Under the pieces are notes generated by a model, which worked only from the letters and a program-made list of their open reading frames with translations, did not search any database and was not told the origin of the DNA. DNA of 64,000 bases, taken from an uncultured Porphyromonadaceae bacterium (GTDB taxonomy: Bacteria > Bacteroidota > Bacteroidia > Bacteroidales > Muribaculaceae). Shown here piece by piece: positions 27,906 through 37,251 of this stretch; within the stretch, counting starts at the first letter, position 1, and each line of letters starts with the position of its first letter. Position numbers and translations under genes: made by a program. The stretch is taken from the NCBI GenBank assembly GCA_900541555.1, contig UQKE01000007.1:1-64000 (forward strand). The letters run 5' to 3'.

Positions 27906-29933
27906 TTAATTTTTCAAATCTATTCGTTTTCCGGAAATCGGGTCCAATTTGATTTTCTCCCCCGTCGGCAACGTCACTTCGTGCGGACGGCTGTCGCTAT
28001 TGACCACGTACATTACCCGTCGTCCGTCCGGTGCCTGCCATTCCGCGCCTTTCACCATATAATCGCGCCCGAATGTCGGGACATCGACAATGGGATTGTC
28101 GCCTTCCGGTATGAATTCACGCAGATACCGCCCGCCGATGAACACATCGTGCTGGCCTCGGCGCAATTCTGTCAGGTTACGCAAAAATTGCGCTTCATAT
28201 TCCGATTTTTCATCGACCCACAACAAGCGAGGATCCACCCATCCCAATTGCGACCCATAAAGGAAGCACTGCATGTTCTGATAGCGGAATTCGCCTTGCC
28301 GAACGTCGGTGTACGGCGTGTAGGTATAGGCACACGTCAACACGCGATCCGAATATATCAACGGATAGAGCGGAACAATGCGGCATTCCGGACTATGAGG
28401 CGTGTTGACAGTCAGCAATATGTCGAAACTCGGGATGTAGCATTCAGCATTTTCTTCGGAAAACACGACATTTCCCGGCTTCAAATGGTCGCGCCGCAAT
28501 TCTGCCATCATGTCGCGATAAGAATGATACCAAAATTCGCCGCCGCCTGCCGGATGCGGATGATTGGGCGCATAGCACGGATAAGGCGCTGCCGCCGCTA
28601 TCTGGTCGATATAAAGCCCGTTGGTATGCAATTCGTTTTGGATTCTGTCGGCAAGTTCCAATATGACATTTTTCCAAATCGGAGAAGAGGGGCAAGTCAC
28701 CGTATTCGGCACTATCGACGTAGGATAAATTTCCGTGTACAACGTCCCGTCGAGGCGACGGCAGGAAGCGTCCTTGCCATTGCGGTCAACGTAGCTTTCC
28801 GTTCCGGGATCCCAAAGGCGGCCGTTGATATAAGGCATCACTTGGCAATTTCTCGATTGCACTTGGCGGATAATCGGTTCAAACTCAGGTTGTGCAGGAA
28901 AATAATCCGGATAATGGGAATCATAAGCATGATGATGCCAAAAATACCAATGGAAACAGATATTTTCTCCAAAATAGTCGATTGCCTTATTGACTGCCGT
29001 CACAGTCGTGTCGCCAAGATACTTGGCCCGCATCCAAAGATCTTTTTCCACCATCCATTCCGGAATGTCGCGCTCTTCGAGGGTTTTGCATCCCCACGAT
29101 GTAGACAAGGCAAAGGGGCGATACCATGTCAATGCCGCTTCGCTCCAACCCTTCGGGTGAAGCCCTGTCACGACTGTCCACGGCACTTCAAAGCGGCAGT
29201 TCTTTGTCCAGCCGTAAGATGCCGTCACTTCTGTCGAAAACACTACTGCGCCGCCCGTTTCACGAGCTCGCATCATCTTTCCGCAAGCATTGTAATCTTC
29301 CGGCGAATAATAAAAAGCGCCTTTGTCCCAATCGAGCATCATCATTTGCATCGACGCGCTCCAAGAAGGATAATTCGCCTCATAATTTCCGGACTTTTTC
29401 AATTGATATTCATTGCCCCAGCCACCGGGAGTGATGACACGCGCCGAGTCGGGGGCAGCAACTGCAATGTTTGGAAATTTAAAGGCCGTCACAACCCACC
29501 CATCCGGCACAGAAGCCGACAAATTCCATTGAATAAGGTCGGCATCGTCTGCGACGGTCACACGCATTTCCACAAGATAAGGATTGCCATCATAGCGCAA
29601 TCGCTGATTCCACCGGAAAACAAGCGTTTTCGACGTGTCGGTCGACTCCTCGGAGCAACCTTCGTAAACGGCATAGCGCGGATCGATTTCCGGAGTTTCG
29701 CCTTGCGCGCCCTTGTAAGTCAGGCTCCAAGGCGTTTGATTCCGCCCTTTCGACACCAATTCTTCTCCCGACAATTTCAAGGAAAGAATATCAAACACTT
29801 TCCCATTGGAAAACGTCACTGCTACTTTGCCATTGTCGAGGCCGACGCCGGCCGCATCTTTCACAATCCGCGTTTCCGCATGCGAAAACGACAACGCGCC
29901 GACTGCAAATAATATGATTAAGCTATTGCGCAT
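27906..29933 (-). CDS. DUF6259-like secreted glycosidase candidate
   Basis: The 675-residue protein has a signal peptide (MRNSLIILFAVGALSFSHA), an N-terminal beta-sandwich (about 20-280) and a TIM-barrel-like part (about 290-580: FHWYFWHHHAYDSHYPDY, VMPYINGRLW, LYIDQIAAAAPYPCYAP, VVFSEENAECYIP), then a C-terminal beta domain. YIDQ and FSEEN carry acidic residues placed as in retaining glycosidases, but catalysis is not proven. I think it is DUF6259, moderately sure. Its ATG overlaps the susD stop by 11 bases, so it is the first enzyme gene of the SusCD unit. Confidence 0.82.
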   Translation of the reverse strand: MRNSLIILFAVGALSFSHAETRIVKDAAGVGLDNGKVAVTFSNGKVFDILSLKLSGEELVSKGRNQTPWSLTYKGAQGETPEIDPRYAVYEGCSEESTDTSKTLVFRWNQRLRYDGNPYLVEMRVTVADDADLIQWNLSASVPDGWVVTAFKFPNIAVAAPDSARVITPGGWGNEYQLKKSGNYEANYPSWSASMQMMMLDWDKGAFYYSPEDYNACGKMMRARETGGAVVFSTEVTASYGWTKNCRFEVPWTVVTGLHPKGWSEAALTWYRPFALSTSWGCKTLEERDIPEWMVEKDLWMRAKYLGDTTVTAVNKAIDYFGENICFHWYFWHHHAYDSHYPDYFPAQPEFEPIIRQVQSRNCQVMPYINGRLWDPGTESYVDRNGKDASCRRLDGTLYTEIYPTSIVPNTVTCPSSPIWKNVILELADRIQNELHTNGLYIDQIAAAAPYPCYAPNHPHPAGGGEFWYHSYRDMMAELRRDHLKPGNVVFSEENAECYIPSFDILLTVNTPHSPECRIVPLYPLIYSDRVLTCAYTYTPYTDVRQGEFRYQNMQCFLYGSQLGWVDPRLLWVDEKSEYEAQFLRNLTELRRGQHDVFIGGRYLREFIPEGDNPIVDVPTFGRDYMVKGAEWQAPDGRRVMYVVNSDSRPHEVTLPTGEKIKLDPISGKRIDLKN

Positions 29934-31725
29934 ATCCGGGGTTTTGTTTCAAATTTGGATTCTTGTTGAGTTCCGATTGCGGAAGCGGCCACAAGTAGAA
30001 ATTCTCCTGCCAACGGCGTTCAGGGTCGCGCACAAGCAATTTGTGCTTGTAGCTGTCGTAGCTTCCTATATCGTTCAAATCGTTTCTATCCGATATTTTG
30101 TAGTTAGGCACATCCTGCGGCTCCATTCCTTCGAATTTGTATTCGGAATTCGGCGTGCCATAGCTTGGCGCTGCGTTTTCCAAATCGCCGATTTTCCAAC
30201 GGCGCATGTCGGCAAAATGCAATCCTTCCATGGCAAGCTCTACCTTGCGTTCGCGACGCACAAGCTGCCGCATCTTCCACTGGTTGCCGATACGGTCTGC
30301 CGACACGTCGGGCATCCCAGAACGATTGCGCACTTGATTGATGGCATCGTAGACGCTCTCGTCCAATTCGCCCAACTCGATTTTAGCCTCAGCATACGAA
30401 AGCAGAATTTCAGCATAGCGCATCACTGCAATGTTGGAAGTGACGTCGCTCGTGTTTTCCACAAGCCCGCCAAGATATTTAAACCAAATATAACCGCATC
30501 CGTTTTTCACGAAACTTGACCATGCGTTCGTGTCCGAAATATCCGGATTGATGATTCGTATCCAGCGATTGTTGGTCGAACGCCATATTTTTGTCTGCCC
30601 CGCATAAGCCTCCAAAATCGTCTTGCATTCGCCATCAACACTCGAATACCACGAAAGCGTGTCGCCATGCATCTTCAAAGTCGACTTAAAGCGCGGGTCT
30701 CTGTTTTCCCACGGTTTTTGCGGATTGTAGAGCGGCGACTCGTCGATTCGCAAACCGTCGATACATTCATACGTGTCGGCAAGGATGCCCGTCGGATGCT
30801 GCCCTGTTTGGGCGAACATGCGAGGACCGTTGCCCAATGCCACCCAATGATATTTGAAGTTGTCGTTGACCACTTGGTCGGAATACATCAATTCCCAAAT
30901 CAATTCGCTGCGCACGTCGGCCTTCTGTTGTCCCAATTTCGTGAACAAATCGTCAAAGTTCTCTGCAAGCCGGCGGCCGCCTTTCGTAATCACTTCGTTG
31001 GCGGCATCGGCGGCCATACGGTAGTATTTCGCGCTTTCGTCCTCCGAAATTCCGGCGGCAAACAAGGCGATACGCGCCTTTAAGCCATAGGCGCACGAGC
31101 GATCCAAACGGCCGCGCACGTCGCTTGTCCATGGCAACACGTCGCTCGATGCTATTTCCTCCAATTCATCCAAAAGATAATTGAGCACTTCCATGCGCGG
31201 CGTGCGAGACGCCTTAAATTCATCGACCGTCACAGGAGAAGTGAAAAACGGCACATCGCCGTAAGCCACGCAAAGATTATAGTAGGCGAATGCCCGAAGA
31301 ATGCGAGCCTCGTCGAAATAACGATGCGCATCGGCGCTCATGTTGTCAATATTGTTTTTGGCATCGTGGAGCACCGCATTGGCACGCGAAATCAATTTAT
31401 AGTTCGACGACCAATACAGCCCCGTGTTCGATTGGTCGGATGTCATGCCTCCACCGGCTCCAATCGTCGTGTTTTGAGCGCGTTCGGCACTCAATCCGGT
31501 AAAATTATCAACTGTCACGACTGCCGGACGATGCAGCGCATTGATCAATCCTTCCATATAGGAATAGCTGTACACGCCTACGACGCCCTCGCGAAGCCCT
31601 GCTTCCGTCTGATAAATGCCCGAACTGTCGTACGACGGCGATTTCGTGTCCAAAAAGTCGGAACATGAGACAGTTGCCAAACCGATGCAAATTGCTCCAA
31701 ACCAATATTTATATACTTTCTTCAT
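29923..31725 (-). CDS. SusD/RagB-type glycan-binding lipoprotein
   Basis: The 600-residue lipoprotein (cleavage at TVSCSDFLD) is the outer-membrane lid of a SusCD importer. The TPR-like helical fold and the RagB/SusD signatures are present: SDFLDTKSPS at the start, ARILRAFAYYNLCVAYGDVP, RYAEILLSYAEAKIELGELD and VRRERKVELAMEGLHFADMRRW-like text near the end. It follows the SusC gene by 12 bases. Substrate cannot be read from sequence. Confidence 0.95.
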   Translation of the reverse strand: MKKVYKYWFGAICIGLATVSCSDFLDTKSPSYDSSGIYQTEAGLREGVVGVYSYSYMEGLINALHRPAVVTVDNFTGLSAERAQNTTIGAGGGMTSDQSNTGLYWSSNYKLISRANAVLHDAKNNIDNMSADAHRYFDEARILRAFAYYNLCVAYGDVPFFTSPVTVDEFKASRTPRMEVLNYLLDELEEIASSDVLPWTSDVRGRLDRSCAYGLKARIALFAAGISEDESAKYYRMAADAANEVITKGGRRLAENFDDLFTKLGQQKADVRSELIWELMYSDQVVNDNFKYHWVALGNGPRMFAQTGQHPTGILADTYECIDGLRIDESPLYNPQKPWENRDPRFKSTLKMHGDTLSWYSSVDGECKTILEAYAGQTKIWRSTNNRWIRIINPDISDTNAWSSFVKNGCGYIWFKYLGGLVENTSDVTSNIAVMRYAEILLSYAEAKIELGELDESVYDAINQVRNRSGMPDVSADRIGNQWKMRQLVRRERKVELAMEGLHFADMRRWKIGDLENAAPSYGTPNSEYKFEGMEPQDVPNYKISDRNDLNDIGSYDSYKHKLLVRDPERRWQENFYLWPLPQSELNKNPNLKQNPGYAQ

Positions 31726-31737
31726 ATCGCGAGTCTT

Positions 31738-34700
31738 TTAAAAATCAAGATTTACACCGAAATTAAACGTTTTCATGATAGGATACATCGAAGTGCCGGC
31801 GCCCGATTCCGGATCGTAGCCTTTATAACCTTCGCTGATCGTAAACAGATTTTGGCAACTTACGTAAAAACGCAACCGCTCAATACTTGCTTTCGCAAGC
31901 AGTTTCTTAGGCAACGTATAGCCTATTGTCACATTTTTCAATCGCACGTAAGCACCATTCTTTACCCAAAACGATGAAATGATATTGTTCATGTTTGTAG
32001 AGCCATTGTCGACAAGCAACAACGGATATTCCGCATCCGGATTATCCTCGCTCCATGTATCGAGTTGGCTTTTGTACATCGTGCTGTTTTGCACCAACGG
32101 GCGAACGCCGGCACCGGAATAGAATAAGTCGCGTTTCCCTACGCCTTGGAAGAACAAGCCTACATCCAATCCTTTCCATGCCATGTCGAGATTCAACCCG
32201 AATTCGTAGCGCGGCGTCGAATTGCCAAGAACGACACGGTCGTTGGAATTTATCACGCCGTCGTTGTTCACATCGACATAGCGGATGAAACCGGGTTTTA
32301 TTTGCGATTTGTCGCCATTATAGACGCATTCGGCATCGTCGATTTCCTGTTGGCTTTGGAAATACCCGTCGGCCACATACCCATAGTAAGAATTAATGGC
32401 CTCGCCTTCGCGGGTGATCGTCGTCCCGACATATTCGTTGCCATAAAGGTCGGTTACCGTATTCTTCACGTCCGACAAGTTGGCCCGTATGCCATAATAG
32501 AAATCGCCCACACGGTCGTTCCAGCCAATCGACAATTCCCAACCATTATTGCGCATCGAACCGGCATTCTGCCACGGAGCCGTCATCCCCGCATAAGCCG
32601 GAGCAGGGAATTGCTGCAACATGTCGGATATGTAGCGGATATAATAATCGGCTGTCAACGACAATCGCGAGCCAAGCATGGCCAAATCGACGCCCACATC
32701 GAATTGCCGCGATTTCTCCCAAGATATCATTTCATTGGCAAGAGCGGTTTGCTCTATACCGGGCACAAGCATGCCGTCAAAATAGTAATTGACTGTGCCG
32801 CCGCTCGAATTGACCGCCGCCGCATACGGATAATAACCGCCTATCGACTGGTTGCCCATCGTGCCGTACGACACGCGCAATTTCAAATTGTCGACCTTGT
32901 CGCGCAAAGGTTTGAAGAACGATTCTTCCGACATGCGCCATCCGGCAGAAACCGACGGGAAGAATCCCCAGCGATTTCCGGCTTTAAAGCGGGAAGTGCC
33001 GTCGTACCGGCCATTCGCCTCAAACAAATAGCGCCCCGCATAGGAATAATTCACACGGAACACATACGACATTTGAGCAAATTCATAACGGTTTGTCGAG
33101 TTGCCCGAAGTCGTGGCATCGCCATGCACCAAATCATTATAGCCTTCAAATTCAAAATTTTGCCGGCTTGCCGTCAAATATTCATAATCCGTTTTTTCTG
33201 TTTGGAAAACGCCCAATATCTTGAAATAATGCGCATTGATGTCTTTTTCATACGACACTTGCGCCGTGAATTGCTGATTGATTGTTTTCGCCCGCTCCTC
33301 TTCTTTTCGCCCGTCGGGATAAGTGGAAGGATAAGTCATCATAAACCGTCCGCTTTCATAAGTATCGTAAGGATGGATAAACGAAGAACTTGACGATGTC
33401 AATTGCTTTCGCGTATAATCCGCCCGCAGCAACAATCCTTCTATCGGGTCTGCTTCAAGATAGCCTCTCAACGTCAATTCCGGCGCATTGTCCATGCGTT
33501 CGCCTCCATCTTGAATGATTGCCACGGGGTTGTAGCCGGTGCGCCCGTAACCGTAAGTGCCGTCGCTATTGATTCCGGAAGCCACCGGAATCATTGTCAG
33601 CGCGTTTCCGATGATGGAAGCCGCCGCGTCTTGGCTCGGACGGCGGGCCGTCGCCTCACGATAGTGCACGTCTGTGCCCAAACGCAACCACGGACGCAAA
33701 TTCATGTCGCTATTGACGCGCAATGTCGTCCGCTTGAAAGAATTGTTGTCGATTATACCGTCCTGCCAGAAATAACCGGCATTGGCAAAAATCTTAATCA
33801 AATCCGAACCGCCGCTGACGCTCACCGAATGGCTGTGTTGAAGCGCATTGCTTTTCAACACCAAATCTTTCCAATCCGTATCGTAATATGTATTGTTGTC
33901 TGCACCTCCATTCCGGTAAATATCCAGAATTTCTTCCGAATAAATTGCCGCTTGGCCGTTGTTCGCGTATGCTTTGTTCATCTGCTCCATGTATTCCAAT
34001 GCTCCAAGCGGCTCGGGAAGGTTGGTCGGCGTAGACAAGCCCACCCAACCATCGTAGGTCACTTTCAGCTTACCCTCTTTTCCGCGCTTTGTCGTAATCA
34101 AGATAACGCCATTGGAAGCTCTCGAACCATAGATTGAAGCCGAAGCGGCATCTTTCAATACCGAAATCGATTCCACCGTGCTCATGTCGATTCTGTTCAT
34201 GTCGCCTTCCACGCCGTCGATCAGCACCAGCGGAGATGTCGACGAGTTCAACGAACCGCGGCCGCGAATCGTAATCGACGCATTATCGGCTCCCGGCTGG
34301 CCCGACGATTGCACTGCCGTCAAGCCCGGCACAATGCCTTGCAACGCTGTCGAGACATTAGAAACACTACGCTTCGTAAGTTCCGACCCGTCAATGCTTT
34401 GAACCGATCCGGTCAAATTGATTTTTCGCTGCGTGCCGTATCCCACGACCACCACATCGTCCAACAATTCCGACGATTGCTTCATCACCACATTGTAAAC
34501 TCCGGAACGCTCTACATTGACTTCCGCTTGCTCGGCACCGACATAAGTGAATGTCAGCGTCCCCGCTTCTTTCATTTTAACAGCATACCGGCCATCGACA
34601 TCTGTCACTCCCAATGCGGTTTCTCCTTCTAAAATCGTAACTCCGATCATTGGCACATTGTCTTCATCGACAACCATTCCGGACACCGAAATAGACTGCG

Positions 34701-34788
34701 CGGATGCCATCGACGAAACGAAAAGCGCCGAAAAAAGCAACGCGGCCTTAAACAGAGATTTCCTTAGTAATTCCATATCGTATATCAT
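31738..34788 (-). CDS. SusC-type TonB-dependent transporter
   Basis: The 1016-residue outer-membrane transporter has a signal peptide, an N-terminal carboxypeptidase-like beta domain (ISVSGMVVDEDNVPMIGV), the TonB box region (DDVVVVGYGTQRK), the plug (LQGIVPGLTAVQSSG, GAD..SITIRGRGSL) and a 22-strand barrel ending in MKTFNFGVNLDF. It imports large oligosaccharides with the SusD partner using TonB energy. ATG at 34788 is six bases after the ROK stop; ATG at 34776 gives a signal peptide starting MELLRKS and is equally possible. It has no promoter of its own that I can see, so it is probably read from the ROK promoter. Confidence 0.96.
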   Translation of the reverse strand: MIYDMELLRKSLFKAALLFSALFVSSMASAQSISVSGMVVDEDNVPMIGVTILEGETALGVTDVDGRYAVKMKEAGTLTFTYVGAEQAEVNVERSGVYNVVMKQSSELLDDVVVVGYGTQRKINLTGSVQSIDGSELTKRSVSNVSTALQGIVPGLTAVQSSGQPGADNASITIRGRGSLNSSTSPLVLIDGVEGDMNRIDMSTVESISVLKDAASASIYGSRASNGVILITTKRGKEGKLKVTYDGWVGLSTPTNLPEPLGALEYMEQMNKAYANNGQAAIYSEEILDIYRNGGADNNTYYDTDWKDLVLKSNALQHSHSVSVSGGSDLIKIFANAGYFWQDGIIDNNSFKRTTLRVNSDMNLRPWLRLGTDVHYREATARRPSQDAAASIIGNALTMIPVASGINSDGTYGYGRTGYNPVAIIQDGGERMDNAPELTLRGYLEADPIEGLLLRADYTRKQLTSSSSSFIHPYDTYESGRFMMTYPSTYPDGRKEEERAKTINQQFTAQVSYEKDINAHYFKILGVFQTEKTDYEYLTASRQNFEFEGYNDLVHGDATTSGNSTNRYEFAQMSYVFRVNYSYAGRYLFEANGRYDGTSRFKAGNRWGFFPSVSAGWRMSEESFFKPLRDKVDNLKLRVSYGTMGNQSIGGYYPYAAAVNSSGGTVNYYFDGMLVPGIEQTALANEMISWEKSRQFDVGVDLAMLGSRLSLTADYYIRYISDMLQQFPAPAYAGMTAPWQNAGSMRNNGWELSIGWNDRVGDFYYGIRANLSDVKNTVTDLYGNEYVGTTITREGEAINSYYGYVADGYFQSQQEIDDAECVYNGDKSQIKPGFIRYVDVNNDGVINSNDRVVLGNSTPRYEFGLNLDMAWKGLDVGLFFQGVGKRDLFYSGAGVRPLVQNSTMYKSQLDTWSEDNPDAEYPLLLVDNGSTNMNNIISSFWVKNGAYVRLKNVTIGYTLPKKLLAKASIERLRFYVSCQNLFTISEGYKGYDPESGAGTSMYPIMKTFNFGVNLDF

Positions 34789-34794
34789 TATATT

Positions 34795-36006
34795 TCATTC
34801 TGTCACATCTTCAAATGCGCGATTCCTCGCGATCAAGCACGCCCCGATCAGCCCTGCCTGATCGCCAAGTTTGGAAAGCACGATTTTCGTGTCTTCGTTC
34901 ACCAAATTCAACGAATAGCGCTTCACCCAAGAACGTATTGGCTGAAGCATATAATCGCCGGTCGACGACAATGCGCCACCAATCACCACTTTTTCAGGAT
35001 TAAAAATATTGATCAAGCCGGCCAGCCATCGCCCGAGCGTCTGCCCGACCTCTTCCACAAGTTCTATGCAAAGAAGGTCTTCGCGTGCCACAGCATCCAT
35101 GATTTCCGACAACGACACGTCGCCGACTTCCTTAAACCGCTCCGCCAACACCGAATTTTCCCCGGCTTCAAGGCGGGCTATCAATTTCCTGTGGAGCGCG
35201 CTTCCGGAGGCCTCAGTCTCCAAACAGCCTTTCTTGCCGCAATGGCACATCACTTCATTGTCGCACGCCACCATGTGGCCGAACTCTCCGGCAAATCCGG
35301 ATTTGCCGGTATATATCTTCCTATCAATTATCAATCCGATGCCAAGCCCCCAACCCACGTTCACAAAAATCACATTGCGCTCGCCACGGCAATTGCCGCA
35401 CATATATTCGCCTAATGCCATTGCCCGCGTATCGTTTTCTATGCAGCAATGAACGCCCGTTTTTTCCGTCAACACGTCCGACAGCGGCCGTTCTCCGAAA
35501 TTAAACCGGCTGTAACTGTAGCCCGATTGCGGATTGACTCGACCCGATATGTTTAGGTTTAAATTGATAATCAAATCCTTATTCACGCCCGAAGACGCAA
35601 TAAACGACTTGACGATGTCACACAGGCGATCCAAGCCCTCCGGCGTATCTTTGCAATCATACGGAATGTCGGTTTGCTTGCCTACCATATCACCGCAAAA
35701 ATCAATCAGCCCGACGCTCACTGCCCCATTCTTCATGTCGACGCCGGCAAAATAGCATGATTCCGGATTCAACCCGTAAAGCAACGGATGCCGGCCGCCG
35801 TTTGTCGCAAGCTTGCCCCGCTCGCGCACAATGCCGGCCGCCGACAATTCTTCAATAAATTTAGAAACTGTCGGAACACTTAGATTCAGAACTTTTGCCA
35901 ATTCCGTATTCGTCACATTGTCGTTCGACATGATATACGAAATGATACGCTTTTTCATCAAAGCGCTTTTAGTTCCTTTTTCTATTTCCGATAAAAGTGA
36001 CAACAT
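34795..36006 (-). CDS. ROK-family transcriptional regulator
   Basis: The 403-residue regulator has an N-terminal winged helix (NTELAKVLNLSVPTVSKFIE) and a ROK sugar-kinase-like domain with the zinc motif CHCGKKGCLE next to GEFGHM and a sugar-pocket EN-D block (CCIENDTRAMAL, VNVGWGLGIGL). ROK repressors of this type (NagC/Mlc/XylR) leave DNA when a sugar or sugar phosphate binds. It is divergent from the DUF4434-MFS-AGE genes and directly upstream of SusC, so it probably controls both. The frame opens one codon earlier with TTG; ATG at 36006 is used. Confidence 0.94.
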   Translation of the reverse strand: MLSLLSEIEKGTKSALMKKRIISYIMSNDNVTNTELAKVLNLSVPTVSKFIEELSAAGIVRERGKLATNGGRHPLLYGLNPESCYFAGVDMKNGAVSVGLIDFCGDMVGKQTDIPYDCKDTPEGLDRLCDIVKSFIASSGVNKDLIINLNLNISGRVNPQSGYSYSRFNFGERPLSDVLTEKTGVHCCIENDTRAMALGEYMCGNCRGERNVIFVNVGWGLGIGLIIDRKIYTGKSGFAGEFGHMVACDNEVMCHCGKKGCLETEASGSALHRKLIARLEAGENSVLAERFKEVGDVSLSEIMDAVAREDLLCIELVEEVGQTLGRWLAGLINIFNPEKVVIGGALSSTGDYMLQPIRSWVKRYSLNLVNEDTKIVLSKLGDQAGLIGACLIARNRAFEDVTE

Positions 36007-36023
36007 CAAAGCAATATTTTCCG

Positions 36024-36055
36024 CAAATTAAATCAATCAATTTCTACTTTCCAAA
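36024..36055 (-). promoter_or_regulatory. Promoter of the ROK-SusCD unit
   Basis: On the minus strand TTTG (36052-36055) and TTAATTTG (36024-36031) are 20 bases apart. The second base of the -7 box departs from consensus. Transcription would start near 36020, about 14 bases before the ATG at 36006. Confidence 0.55.
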
Positions 36056-36100
36056 AAATTGGAGAGAAAATCATCGCAATTAATAAAAAAATTTCAAAAT

Positions 36101-36132
36101 GTTGCATACGTATTACATTTTATTTATTTTTG
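36101..36132 (+). promoter_or_regulatory. Promoter of the DUF4434-MFS-AGE unit
   Basis: GTTG (36101-36104) and TATTTTTG (36125-36132) are 20 bases apart, a near-consensus -33/-7 pair. Transcription would start near 36136, about 28 bases before the ATG at 36164. Confidence 0.6.
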
Positions 36133-36160
36133 CACAACGTATCATATCTTATAATATAAG
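36106..36160. promoter_or_regulatory. Candidate ROK operator
   Basis: The palindrome ATACGTAT (36106-36113) lies between the -33 and -7 elements, ACGTAT recurs just after the transcription start (36137-36142), and CTTATAATATAAG (36148-36160) is an inverted repeat in the leader. Position and symmetry fit a repressor site, and the ROK gene is the nearest regulator. Assignment is inference. Confidence 0.4.
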
Positions 36161-36163
36161 AAC

Positions 36164-37243
36164 ATGAGCTCACGACGAGACTTTTTAAAGAATGCCGCGC
36201 TATTAGGCATTGCAGGCGCATTGCCGTCTGCAATGGCTTCCGCGTCGGAAATCCTGCCGGCACAGGCAAGCACCCCCGACGGCGGACTAATCGTCCCAAA
36301 AGGCAACGCCTTGAAAATCACCGGCACATTTCTCGATGAAATATCCCACGACATCCCCCATCAAAATTGGGGCGAAAAAGAATGGGACGCCGATTTCCGC
36401 AACATGAAAGCCATCGGCATCGACACCGTCATCATGATAAGATGCGGCTACCGCAAATTCATCACCTACCCATCGAAATATCTCCTCGGACAAGGATGCT
36501 ACATGCCGTCGATGGATTTGCTTGAATTATTCCTTACGCTCGCCGACCGCTACGGAATGAGGTTTTATTTCGGACTTTACGACTCCGGCAAATACTGGGA
36601 TACCGGCGACATGACATGGGAAATCGAGCACAACCGCTTCGTTGTCGACGAAGTATGGAAAAACTACGGGACGCGCCACAAAAGTTTCGGAGGCTGGTAT
36701 ATCAGCACGGAGATTTCGCGCAAGACAAAAGGCGCAATCAAAGCGTTCCACACCTTGGGAAAACAATGCAAGGACATTTCCGGAGGGTTGCCCACATTCA
36801 TATCGCCTTGGATCGACGGGAAAAAAGCCGTCATGGCCGCCAGCGCGGAATTGTCGAAAGACAATGCTGTCTCTGTCAAAGAACACGAACAAGAATGGGA
36901 TGAAATATTCGCAGGCATCCACAACGTGGTAGACGCTTGCGCGTTTCAAGACGGACACATCGACTACGACGAGCTCGACGCTTTCTTCGAAGTGAACAAA
37001 CGCCTTGCCGACCGCTACGGGATGAAATGCTGGACAAATGCGGAAACTTTCGATCGCGACATGCCGATAAAGTTCCTGCCAATCAAATTCGACAAGCTCC
37101 GCATGAAGCTCGAAGCCGCCAAACGCGCAGGCTACGACAAAGCCATCACGTTTGAATTTTCCCACTTCATGAGCCCACAATCGGCATACTTGCAAGCCGG
37201 ACATTTATACGACCGCTACAAAGAATACTTCAACATCAAATAA
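36164..37243 (+). CDS. DUF4434 protein with Tat signal
   Basis: The 359-residue protein has a twin-arginine signal (SSRRDFLKNAALLGIAGALP) so it is exported folded. The body matches DUF4434: FLDEISHDIPHQNWGEKEW, NMKAIGIDTVIMIRCGYR, MRFYFGLYDSGKYWD, GWYISTEISR, FISPWIDGKK, then DACAFQDGHIDYDE and CWTNAETFDRD. This is a TIM barrel with conserved acidic residues (STE, NAET) that make a glycosidase role likely; no activity is established that I know. It is first in the divergent unit, followed after 8 bases by the MFS porter. Confidence 0.88.
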   Translation: MSSRRDFLKNAALLGIAGALPSAMASASEILPAQASTPDGGLIVPKGNALKITGTFLDEISHDIPHQNWGEKEWDADFRNMKAIGIDTVIMIRCGYRKFITYPSKYLLGQGCYMPSMDLLELFLTLADRYGMRFYFGLYDSGKYWDTGDMTWEIEHNRFVVDEVWKNYGTRHKSFGGWYISTEISRKTKGAIKAFHTLGKQCKDISGGLPTFISPWIDGKKAVMAASAELSKDNAVSVKEHEQEWDEIFAGIHNVVDACAFQDGHIDYDELDAFFEVNKRLADRYGMKCWTNAETFDRDMPIKFLPIKFDKLRMKLEAAKRAGYDKAITFEFSHFMSPQSAYLQAGHLYDRYKEYFNIK

Positions 37244-37251
37244 ATGCCACA

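Noticed and set aside
27903-29912. Antisense ORF of 669 codons opposite the DUF6259 gene
   Set aside because: Same reason: the minus-strand product has a signal peptide and family motifs; the plus-strand one has an Arg/His-rich low-quality sequence.
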